Below are positions 7,489 to 14,202 of a DNA stretch of 14,202 nt, one piece after another. The translations under genes and the position numbers were made by a program. The stretch spans positions 1 through 14,202 of the forward strand of contig DIXL01000022.1 of NCBI GenBank assembly GCA_002428685.1, in the 5' to 3' direction. Every line of letters starts with the position of its first letter. Positions within the stretch are counted from its first letter, which is position 1. This DNA is from Cloacimonetes bacterium UBA6081 (lineage in GTDB: Bacteria > Cloacimonadota > Cloacimonadia > Cloacimonadales > Cloacimonadaceae). The notes beneath the pieces were generated by a model, which saw only the letters and a program-made list of their open reading frames with translations, searched no databases and was not told where the DNA came from.

Positions 7489-7534
7489 GGAAAGAAGCAA
7501 AATAGAGATAAGATAATACATAAAAATATAGTGT

Positions 7535-7539
7535 GGAGG
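7535..7539 (+). promoter_or_regulatory. Ribosome binding site of gene 3
   Basis: GGAGG lies 5 bases before the ATG at 7545 and is the strongest such site in the window. It fixes the start, which is followed at once by a basic and hydrophobic signal peptide. Confidence 0.8.
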
Positions 7540-7544
7540 ATACC

Positions 7545-10500
7545 ATGGAAACGAAGTCAATAATAGTTTCCCGAGTTTTAGTTCTTATATTTGTAATGTT
7601 GGCAATCGCAGGCTTGTGCTTTGCGCAGTTTGCCGGTGGGGACGGGTCCTCAGCGAACCCATACCAGGTAACAAATGCTGAGCAATTGGACAGCATACGA
7701 GGCTATTTGGGTTCGCATTTTGTGCAGACGGCTTATATCAATCTGGCTGCGGATCCCTATAATGCCGGCTTGGGCTGGCAACCTATCGGAACGCAAGCAG
7801 CACCTTTTATAGGCACTTATAATGGCAATGGCTACAGCATTCTGGGCTTGACCATAAACAGAAGTGGGACAAGCTACACAGGTTTATTTGGCTATTGTAA
7901 CAATGCCGAATTGAGAAATGTTGCCTTAGATTATGTTGAAATAATTGGTGGAGATTACTGCGGTGCCTTAGTGGGCTGCGCCTTCAACACAGATATTATT
8001 GCCTCGCTTGCCGGCGGCGTAGTTCATGGCTCTTCTGTGGTGGGAGGACTGGTTGGCTCGCTGGAAAGTGGAAGCACAATGATCGAAAGCTATGCCAATG
8101 CCGAAGTGCAGGGAACCTGGTGCTTAGGCGGTTTGGTAGGCTATAACAAAGGGAATAGTGAAGTTATTGCCTGTTCTTCCCAGGGTCAGATAAGTGGCGA
8201 TAATGCCGTGGGCGGGCTGATTGGAACCCAGGGTGGAAGTTTATCAATTAACTGCAGTTCTCTGGCAGCGGTAAACGGAAGCGGGAGCGTTGGCGGACTG
8301 GTAGGCGTAAATGACTATTTATCAGAGATTTCACAGTGTTATTCTACCGGAGTAGTTAATGGGACAAGCTCTGTTGGAGGCTTGGTTGGACGTAATATTC
8401 TGGCTAACATCAATAGTAGTTATTGGGATATGCAAACCAGCACGCAGGCAACTTCAGCAGGAGGTGAGGGCAGAAATACGGTAGAAATGACCTATCCGCA
8501 TGCTGCTAACACTTATATAGGCTGGGATTTTGCCAATACCTGGCAAAACGATGCTGGAGCCCAGCAGTTAAATTTTGGCTACCCATATTTGGGGTGGCAA
8601 TTCGATCTGCCGGTAGTGCAGAGGGTAAGTATTGACTATACCCTTGGGGAAAACTGGCTAAGCTTAAGCTGGAATCTGCCAATAGGTGCGATGCCACTTA
8701 GCTATAACGTCTATCGGAATGGAGCAATTTACATTAATGTAGCGGGTTTATTAAATTTTGAAGATAGCAATTTGGAACATGGCATCAGCTATAATTATGC
8801 TGTAACTGCCGTGTATCCCTGGGGAGAATCTGCGTTGAGCGATTCAATTAGCGTAACTGTTTACTTACGTCCCCTTCCGGCAAGCTGTTACTATCCTGCG
8901 GATGGGGCAGTAGATGTGGAAATATTCCCCTTGCTGGAGTTTCGGCCAAGTGAAAGCGATATCTACCCTGAGCCGGATGGATATATAGTAAATCTCTGGA
9001 ACAGCAGTGGAGAGCTTGTCTTCAGTATGACTGTGGGGCCTATGACAAATTGCCCTCTTTTAGACTCTTTGGAATGGGATACTTCGTATCTATGGCAGGT
9101 GATACCCTATATAGAGGTATATGAGGGTCCCACCATCATGGCAGAGAATTGTCCGGTTTGGAATTTTTCTACCATTGCTCAAATGCACTTTACCTTTTCG
9201 CCTTCTGTTTGGGATTTTGGCGCAGTAGAGATTGGGCAGACGGTTTACAAAGATATCAGCATTGGTAATGCAGGAGCTAACTCCGCGGTTATCAACAGTT
9301 TGTCTCTGTTGGTAGATGATATCGAAGCCATGTATGTTGATGCGCCTATGATGCCCATCTCACTTTCCCCATCTGATACTGTGTCGGTAAGAGTCCATTT
9401 CCTGCCACAAAGCGAGATACAGTATAATGCTACGCTGGAAATTGTAGATGGCAATGGTGAAAGAAACAGCATGCAAATAAGCGGAACCGGTTTTCAGGAA
9501 GAAATTGGCCAACCGGTAAACCTGATGGCAAGCGTTGAAAATTACCGGAATGTAACTTTGAGCTGGGGTATTGATTATACGCCAAGAGCTGCCGGAGAGA
9601 ATAAAGATGAAACCTTAATTTCGGAGGCGGAAAGCCAGCAACGCACCCTGCTATACTTTATGGTTTATCGCAATGGGGAAGTAATCGGCGAAACCGAAGG
9701 CTACACTTATCACGACAACGATCTGGCAGATGGGGAATATAGCTATTATGTTGTAGCTGTTTTCAATACCGCGGTTTCCGAACCATCCAATACGGCAAAT
9801 GTAGTGATAAATACTATCTATCCGCCGCAAAATGTATCTGCAGAGCTGATAAATGAAGAAATCCAGATTAGCTGGAACCCCTCAGAGGCTGGTTTTGAGC
9901 AGAGCTATAATATCTGGAGATTGGTTTATGGAAATGAGACCAACGAAGCAAGCTGGACTCAGCTTGGCTCGGGAATTACTGAGCTAACTTATAACGATCC
10001 GGGCTGGAATGATCTGCCCGATGGCAGCTATAAGTGGGCAGTGAAAGCAAGCTACAATGCCGGTGTTTTTTCGGAGGCAGCTTTTTCCAATGAGCTTCAG
10101 AAAGTTGCTGTTATATACCCCGATGGATTGGTGCGGTACTATCCTTTTGATGGCAACGCCTTTGACTCAAGTCCCGCAGAACAGAATGCCACGGTCTTTG
10201 GGGCAAGTTTAACTGCTGATAGATTTGGCAATCTTGAAAGTGCCTATAGTTTTAATGGAATAAGTGATTACCTTGTTGCCAGTGCGAATGGTCTGCCAAC
10301 CTCAGAGCGAACAGTGGCTATGTGGTTTAAAGCAACCGATCTTAGCACAATGCCTAACTTGCTGGGCTACGGAGGAAGCAGTGTAGGAACATCCTGGCTT
10401 ATGGGTCTTAATCACTGGGGTGATCCTGCTGTATCTGTAACCTGTCATGGTTCGGTAAATACTCTCCAGTACTTTTATGACACCCCCCCTGTAAATCAAT

Positions 10501-13500
10501 GGTATCATATGGCAATCACCACCAATAGCGGTGGCACAAAAATCTTTTTGAATGGAATCGAAAAGGCTTCCAATACTACCTATATCAACAATACTTATGT
10601 CATAGACCGGGAATTGGCTATTGGGGTTAGTGTTGATACAGGTGGATATGCTCCCTATACAGACGCGAGTGTCGGGTATTTCCAAGGCAGCATTGATGAT
10701 GTTAGAATCTATAATAGAGCACTGAGCAGCAGCGAAATCCAAGCTTTGATTTATACGGAAGAATTTGCCGGCGGTAATGGAACTGAGGCAGACCCATATC
10801 AGATAGCCACGGCAGCGCATTTGAGTAATGTGCGCAACCATCTGGATTCGCATTTCCAGCAGATTGCAGATATAGATTTGGGCACCGCACCCTGGAATAC
10901 AGGCGAAGGCTGGGAACCCATAGGAAATGACACCAGCAGATTCACCGGCTACTACGATGCAGGTTTGTATTCCATCAGCGGGCTTCACATCAACCGCCAG
11001 GGTTATAATTATCAAGGACTCTTCGGGCGAACTCATGATGCTCAGGTGTTTAATGTTAAGCTATTGTCTGTGTCTGTAAATGCCAGTAATTGGGTTGGAG
11101 CTCTGATTGGTTTTGCAGATTCCACCTATATAGCGGAGTGTAGCAGCAGCGGTTCGGTAAATGGTCAGGGTGGCAGCATTGGGGGTTTGATTGGCAGAAT
11201 GGATAATTCTGAGCTTCATTTTTGCCAAAGCAGCGCAGAGGTTTATGGTGGCGGTTGGAGCATTGGCGGTTTGATTGGCAGAACAGATTACTCCTACGTA
11301 TATGATAGCTATAGCACCGGAAACGTTAGTGGCAATGGCATAATCGGCGGCTTTATCGGTTACATATTGGCCTATTCCTCTGTTCACAACAGCTTCAGCT
11401 CCGGTGCCGTTTCCGGTAATTCCGATTACATAGGCGGATTTGCCGGAGACGTGTATAACGGCACGGTATCAAACTGCTACAGCCGCAGCTCGGTTAGTGC
11501 TGCAGGACATAGCTATGTGGGCGGCTTCACAGGCGAAGCGGACAATTCCACTATCACCAATTGCTACAGCACGGGTTATGTAGTCGGCGGCAGTGCTTAC
11601 TGCGGCGGTTTTGTAGGTGCCAATACCAATGCGCCGGTGTATAACAACTGCTATTGGAACACCGAAAGCTCCGGCCAAAGCAGCAGTGCAGGCGGCGAAG
11701 GCAGAACTACGGAAGATATGACTTATCCCTATGCCTATAACACATACTACACCTGGGATTTTTCCGAAATGTGGGCGGGTGATATTTACTTTGAACACAA
11801 CGCTGGCTATCCCTACCTGCAATGGTATGCTCCTGCACCGGATTACTATCCGCCGCAGCATATTGTAGCCGGCGATGCCGAAGCAACGGCAAATCTTAGC
11901 TGGATGCCCCCCTTAAGCGGGAATCCAGAATCCTATCAGATCTGGCGTTTGTTACCCGGCCAAGAGACAGAAGAGGCAAGCTGGACCTTGGTAAGCGGCT
12001 CAGTTGCCGATACCACAGTTACAGATATCCAATGGCAGTATCTGGCCGATGGCACCTATAAGTGGGCTGTCAAAGCTGTTTATGCTGGGGGCAATTTCTC
12101 CGCCCCGGCCTTCTCCAATGAGTTGGTGAAACAAACACTCTTCCCAGCAATAGTAGTTACTCCAGAATCAATTGTCTTATCGCTAAATGTGATGGCTACC
12201 ACAACACGTGAACTAACCATCTCCAATAGTGGCAATGGTAACCTAATCTGGGAATCTCAAATAGATTTAAATAGAGGGGCATCCCATAGTAAGAATGCCC
12301 CAAGCAACAACCGTTCTAATCTGCAGCGTGAAGCTATGATTACTTCCGATCCCAGTAGCGGTTTGGTATCAGCCGGTTCCAATCAATTGGTTAATCTGTC
12401 CATCAATGCCGGAGATACTGCTCCAGGAATGTATAATTATAACTATACGGTGTTTTCCAACGATCCAGTAGCTGAAGCTGTGGAAATCCCCATCAGTCTT
12501 GAGATTACCGAAACTCATAATGTGCCGGAATCCCTTACCGCCAATGCAGGAGACAGCGTGATCTACCTAAGTTGGAATGGAATAAACAGCCCCAGCCTGG
12601 TGCATTACCAAATCTATCGCGATGGCCTGGAATTGGGCACTACCACCAATACCTACTACGAGGATAACGCTGTGGAAAATGCAACCAGTTACAGCTATTA
12701 CATCACGGCTGTCTATATGTACGGGGTATCTCCTCAGTCCAACACCGCCACAGCCATACCCCAATCAGCAATGGACACGGGCTTAGTGCGCTACTATCCT
12801 CTAAATGCCAATGGTAATGATGTTAGCGGTAATGGCAACCACATTCAACCCTTTGGAGCTACCGCTGCTTTTGACCGCTTTGGCAATGCCGGTGGAGCCT
12901 ACAGCTTCAACGGAATTAACAACTATTTAAAAGGGAGCGCAACTGGCCTCCCAACCGGAGATAGAACTGTATCACTATGGTTCAATTCCACAGACCTTAG
13001 CTCCAGACCGGTTATCATGGGCTATGGAGGCGATTACAGCGGGACTTCCTGGCTGGAAGGCATCAATATGTATGGCAATCCGGCAATTTCCCTGGCAACG
13101 CATAGTGGGGGCCATGCCCTGGCTCATTATTATGAAAGCAGTCCCGTGGGACAATGGCTGCATCTGGTTTATACCACCGGTGATGCTGGCACCAAGATGT
13201 TCATCAATGGCACCTTGGTAGAATCAAATGCAAATTATATCAACAATACTGTGGTAAGTGGTAAAGACCTGGCCATTGGCGTGGCCGTAAGCTCAGGTGG
13301 CATAGCTCCTTATGCAGATGGCAGCATGGGCTATTTTAAGGGACAAATAGATGATATCCGCATCTACAACCGGGAGCTGGATAACACTGAAATCCTGAAT
13401 CTCTACAACTATCAGGGTAGCGAAAACATCCCTTCAGTTACCACTATTGCCGCAAGCGATATAACTCAAACAACCGCAAGCTCAGGTGGTAATGTAACCT

Positions 13501-14202
13501 CCGATGGTGGCTACACAGTCAGCTCCCGTGGCTTGGTATGGAGCACAACCCGTTACCCCACCATTACTAACAACCAGGGAATCAGTTACCATGATACCGG
13601 TACGGGCAGCTTCGTAACCCAACTGAGCGACCTGAGCTCCAGCACCACCTATTATCTGCGTGCCTTCGCTACCAATATCTATGGCACGGCTTATGGGGAA
13701 GAAAAACACTTCACTACCCTTGCCTCAGAGTTTAGCGGAGGCGATGGAACAGCCGGTAATCCCTATCTGGTGGCTACAGCAGAGCAGCTGTATAATGTGC
13801 GGAATTATCTGACTGCCCATTTTAGACAAACTGCCAATATAAATCTGGGCGTGGAACCCTGGAATCTGGATGAAGGTTGGCAACCAATAGGATCGAGCAC
13901 CTCTTTCCGTGGCACCTATGATGGTGATGGGCACACGATTACGGGCTTATATATCAATCGGCCCATTGCAAGTTGTCAGGGTTTGTTTGGCTACTGCTAT
14001 TCTGCCACTATCAAGAACCTGACCTTATCCAATCTGAATGTCATTGGCAACAGCTATGTGGGAGGCTTGATTGGTTATGCACCTGGTACTTCAACATTGA
14101 TAAATTGCCAAAGCAGTGGCTATGTTACCGGAAGTTATGAAAATACCGGTGGCTTAGTCGGTTATATTAGTGGTGGTAGCATCTCCAATAGTCACAGCAG
14201 TG
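7545..14202 (+). CDS. Giant exported mosaic protein with GLUG, fibronectin III, ASPM/HYDIN-like Ig and LamG-like domains (3' end outside window)
   Basis: The frame stays open from 7545 to the window end, at least 2219 codons, with no stop seen. The signal peptide ends near CFA/Q (residue 27). Domain order by base position: GLUG array 1 (7629-8597), fibronectin III (8619-8867), Ig-like (8874-9173), ASPM/HYDIN-like (9183-9494, SVWDFGAVEIGQ), fibronectin III (9510-9809 and 9819-10103), LamG-like 1 (10125-10751), GLUG array 2 (10764-11825), fibronectin III (11847-12131), ASPM/HYDIN-like (12144-12512), fibronectin III (12519-12764), LamG-like 2 (12780-13406), fibronectin III-like (13431-13721), GLUG array 3 (from 13731). 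LamG-like folds often bind carbohydrate or protein ligands and GLUG arrays occur in surface proteins, so an adhesin or glycan-binding role is plausible but inferred. A C-terminal sorting domain like that of gene 2 is expected downstream. I see no catalytic motif. Confidence 0.9.
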   Translation, partial: METKSIIVSRVLVLIFVMLAIAGLCFAQFAGGDGSSANPYQVTNAEQLDSIRGYLGSHFVQTAYINLAADPYNAGLGWQPIGTQAAPFIGTYNGNGYSILGLTINRSGTSYTGLFGYCNNAELRNVALDYVEIIGGDYCGALVGCAFNTDIIASLAGGVVHGSSVVGGLVGSLESGSTMIESYANAEVQGTWCLGGLVGYNKGNSEVIACSSQGQISGDNAVGGLIGTQGGSLSINCSSLAAVNGSGSVGGLVGVNDYLSEISQCYSTGVVNGTSSVGGLVGRNILANINSSYWDMQTSTQATSAGGEGRNTVEMTYPHAANTYIGWDFANTWQNDAGAQQLNFGYPYLGWQFDLPVVQRVSIDYTLGENWLSLSWNLPIGAMPLSYNVYRNGAIYINVAGLLNFEDSNLEHGISYNYAVTAVYPWGESALSDSISVTVYLRPLPASCYYPADGAVDVEIFPLLEFRPSESDIYPEPDGYIVNLWNSSGELVFSMTVGPMTNCPLLDSLEWDTSYLWQVIPYIEVYEGPTIMAENCPVWNFSTIAQMHFTFSPSVWDFGAVEIGQTVYKDISIGNAGANSAVINSLSLLVDDIEAMYVDAPMMPISLSPSDTVSVRVHFLPQSEIQYNATLEIVDGNGERNSMQISGTGFQEEIGQPVNLMASVENYRNVTLSWGIDYTPRAAGENKDETLISEAESQQRTLLYFMVYRNGEVIGETEGYTYHDNDLADGEYSYYVVAVFNTAVSEPSNTANVVINTIYPPQNVSAELINEEIQISWNPSEAGFEQSYNIWRLVYGNETNEASWTQLGSGITELTYNDPGWNDLPDGSYKWAVKASYNAGVFSEAAFSNELQKVAVIYPDGLVRYYPFDGNAFDSSPAEQNATVFGASLTADRFGNLESAYSFNGISDYLVASANGLPTSERTVAMWFKATDLSTMPNLLGYGGSSVGTSWLMGLNHWGDPAVSVTCHGSVNTLQYFYDTPPVNQWYHMAITTNSGGTKIFLNGIEKASNTTYINNTYVIDRELAIGVSVDTGGYAPYTDASVGYFQGSIDDVRIYNRALSSSEIQALIYTEEFAGGNGTEADPYQIATAAHLSNVRNHLDSHFQQIADIDLGTAPWNTGEGWEPIGNDTSRFTGYYDAGLYSISGLHINRQGYNYQGLFGRTHDAQVFNVKLLSVSVNASNWVGALIGFADSTYIAECSSSGSVNGQGGSIGGLIGRMDNSELHFCQSSAEVYGGGWSIGGLIGRTDYSYVYDSYSTGNVSGNGIIGGFIGYILAYSSVHNSFSSGAVSGNSDYIGGFAGDVYNGTVSNCYSRSSVSAAGHSYVGGFTGEADNSTITNCYSTGYVVGGSAYCGGFVGANTNAPVYNNCYWNTESSGQSSSAGGEGRTTEDMTYPYAYNTYYTWDFSEMWAGDIYFEHNAGYPYLQWYAPAPDYYPPQHIVAGDAEATANLSWMPPLSGNPESYQIWRLLPGQETEEASWTLVSGSVADTTVTDIQWQYLADGTYKWAVKAVYAGGNFSAPAFSNELVKQTLFPAIVVTPESIVLSLNVMATTTRELTISNSGNGNLIWESQIDLNRGASHSKNAPSNNRSNLQREAMITSDPSSGLVSAGSNQLVNLSINAGDTAPGMYNYNYTVFSNDPVAEAVEIPISLEITETHNVPESLTANAGDSVIYLSWNGINSPSLVHYQIYRDGLELGTTTNTYYEDNAVENATSYSYYITAVYMYGVSPQSNTATAIPQSAMDTGLVRYYPLNANGNDVSGNGNHIQPFGATAAFDRFGNAGGAYSFNGINNYLKGSATGLPTGDRTVSLWFNSTDLSSRPVIMGYGGDYSGTSWLEGINMYGNPAISLATHSGGHALAHYYESSPVGQWLHLVYTTGDAGTKMFINGTLVESNANYINNTVVSGKDLAIGVAVSSGGIAPYADGSMGYFKGQIDDIRIYNRELDNTEILNLYNYQGSENIPSVTTIAASDITQTTASSGGNVTSDGGYTVSSRGLVWSTTRYPTITNNQGISYHDTGTGSFVTQLSDLSSSTTYYLRAFATNIYGTAYGEEKHFTTLASEFSGGDGTAGNPYLVATAEQLYNVRNYLTAHFRQTANINLGVEPWNLDEGWQPIGSSTSFRGTYDGDGHTITGLYINRPIASCQGLFGYCYSATIKNLTLSNLNVIGNSYVGGLIGYAPGTSTLINCQSSGYVTGSYENTGGLVGYISGGSISNSHSS
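7629..8597 (+). repeat. GLUG array 1 of gene 3
   Basis: The array opens with FAGGDGSSANPYQV and closes with a SSYWD...SAGGEGR...WDF...GYPYLGW segment. Between them, seven glycine signatures of the G-L-F-G / V-G-G-L-V-G type begin at 7881, 7962, 8043, 8127, 8211, 8292 and 8376, that is every 27-28 residues. The spacing suits one beta-helix or beta-solenoid coil per repeat. Confidence 0.85.
9819..10103 (+). repeat. Fibronectin III domain, copy 1 of an internal duplication
   Basis: These 95 residues run from YPPQNV to FSNELQK and include NIWRL, NEASWT and DGSYKWAVKA. The segment 11847-12131 has the same length and the same landmarks (YPPQHI, QIWRL, EEASWT, DGTYKWAVKA, FSNELVK), so the two are paralogous copies within one gene. 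Confidence 0.8.
10125..10751 (+). repeat. LamG-like domain, copy 1 of an internal duplication
   Basis: These 209 residues begin GLVRYYPFDGN and contain DRFG, AYSFNGISDYL, GTSWLMG, a W-x(H/L)-type strand, FLNG and GYFQGSIDDVRIYNR. That is the usual order of a concanavalin A-like (LamG) sandwich in bacterial surface proteins, ending in the D-D-V-R-I-Y-N-R signature. Copy 2 is exactly as long. Confidence 0.85.
10764..11825 (+). repeat. GLUG array 2 of gene 3
   Basis: The array opens with FAGGNGTEADPYQI and closes with NCYWN...SAGGEGR...WDF...GYPYLQW, the same frame as array 1. Eight glycine signatures begin at 11016, 11097, 11181, 11265, 11346, 11433, 11520 and 11604, spaced 27-29 residues apart, one more coil than array 1. 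The later ones change from GGLIG to GGF(I/A/T/V)G. Confidence 0.85.
11847..12131 (+). repeat. Fibronectin III domain, copy 2 of an internal duplication
   Basis: This is the counterpart of 9819-10103, with equal length (95 residues) and matching landmarks. Here it directly follows a GLUG array, whereas copy 1 precedes a LamG-like domain, so the module has moved relative to its neighbours. Confidence 0.8.
12780..13406 (+). repeat. LamG-like domain, copy 2 of an internal duplication
   Basis: These 209 residues from GLVRYYPLNAN to NLYN align with 10125-10751 without any net insertion. Shared landmarks are DRFG, AYSFNGI, GYGG..SGTSWL.G, Y.NPAIS-like, YINNT, LAIGV and GYFKGQIDDIRIYNR. The copies are 2655 bp apart. 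Confidence 0.85.
13731..14202 (+). repeat. GLUG array 3 of gene 3, cut by the window end
   Basis: The array opens with FSGGDGTAGNPYLV and continues with HFRQTANINLG and EGWQPIG, as in the other arrays. Three glycine signatures are visible (13980, 14061, 14148) before the window ends inside a coil. By analogy with arrays 1 and 2, another four or five coils and a YW...GYPYL closing segment should follow. Confidence 0.8.

Larger units (their letters stand above)
7318..7544. other. 227-bp non-coding spacer between genes 2 and 3
   Basis: The spacer holds, in order, an AT-rich lead-in, four tandem 8-mers, a 10-bp stem-loop, a 79-nt imperfect hairpin and a purine-rich stretch leading to the gene 3 ribosome binding site. 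GATAAT at 7512-7517 could be a -10 box, but no acceptable -35 lies 16-18 bases upstream, so I do not call a promoter. The hairpins are symmetrical and could act on either strand. Confidence 0.6.

Noticed and set aside
7512..7532. Promoter for gene 3 using GATAAT (7512-7517) or TATAGT (7527-7532)
   Set aside because: No acceptable -35 hexamer lies 16-18 bases upstream of GATAAT, and TATAGT lies almost on top of the ribosome binding site.
7172..7696. Minus-strand open frame of 174 codons spanning the spacer between genes 2 and 3
   Set aside because: It overlaps the sorting domain of gene 2 and the signal peptide of gene 3, has no ribosome binding site before its ATG, and its hydrophobic look comes from the complement of AT-rich spacer sequence.
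10302..11036. Minus-strand open frame of 244 codons opposite the LamG and GLUG region of gene 3
   Set aside because: It lies wholly opposite a well-supported coding frame with recognisable domains, and its translation shows no recognisable motif. It is a shadow of biased codon use.

Overview
The window looks like part of an anaerobic FCB-group bacterium, most likely a member of Candidatus Cloacimonadota. The basis is protein architecture: giant exported mosaic proteins, a C-terminal sorting domain of the YPNPFNPETTISY...GLYFYRL...RKILLMK style (here NYPNPFNPETTISYAL at residues 1836-1851 and RKILLMK at the end of the second protein), GWNLMGVP/GWYLVSNPY modules, and GLUG-repeat domains opening with FAGGDG-type sequences. 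No rRNA, tRNA, housekeeping gene or phylogenetic marker is present, so the phylum is an inference. A related FCB lineage is the main alternative.

All three genes are on the + strand and all encode exported proteins. A strong sigma70-like promoter (TTGACA-17-AATAAT, 148-176) precedes gene 1 (212-1543), a 443-residue secreted beta-sandwich protein with no sorting domain. Gene 2 (1555-7317, 1920 residues) starts 11 bases after gene 1 stops, and its ribosome binding site overlaps that stop codon, so the two very probably form one transcript. Gene 2 reads signal peptide - jelly-roll - von Willebrand A - two Ig-like domains - long parallel beta-helix - GWNL-type module - EGYD/DIR module - FlgD-like sorting domain. 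A 227-bp spacer (7318-7544) holds a tandem 8-mer, a compact stem-loop and an unusual 79-nt imperfect hairpin built on an 11-nt period. Gene 3 (7545 to beyond 14202, at least 2219 codons) is a giant mosaic of GLUG arrays, fibronectin III, ASPM/HYDIN-like Ig and laminin-G-like domains, with its end outside the window.

Together the three genes look like a cell-surface or secreted adhesion/ligand-binding locus. Gene 2 carries its own outer-membrane export/anchoring tail. Gene 3 presumably has one beyond the window. Gene 1 lacks one but shares a module with the C-terminal part of gene 2. I see no enzyme active site, immunity gene or mobile-element gene, so the role in adhesion or binding is inferred from domain types only.

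The most striking structure is in gene 2. Its beta-helix contains eight copies of a 57-58 residue unit arranged in a higher-order period of exactly three units (172 residues, 516 bp). Five copies have an identical 15-residue core encoded by DNA differing only at silent sites. The hairpin between genes 2 and 3 is the most unusual non-coding structure.
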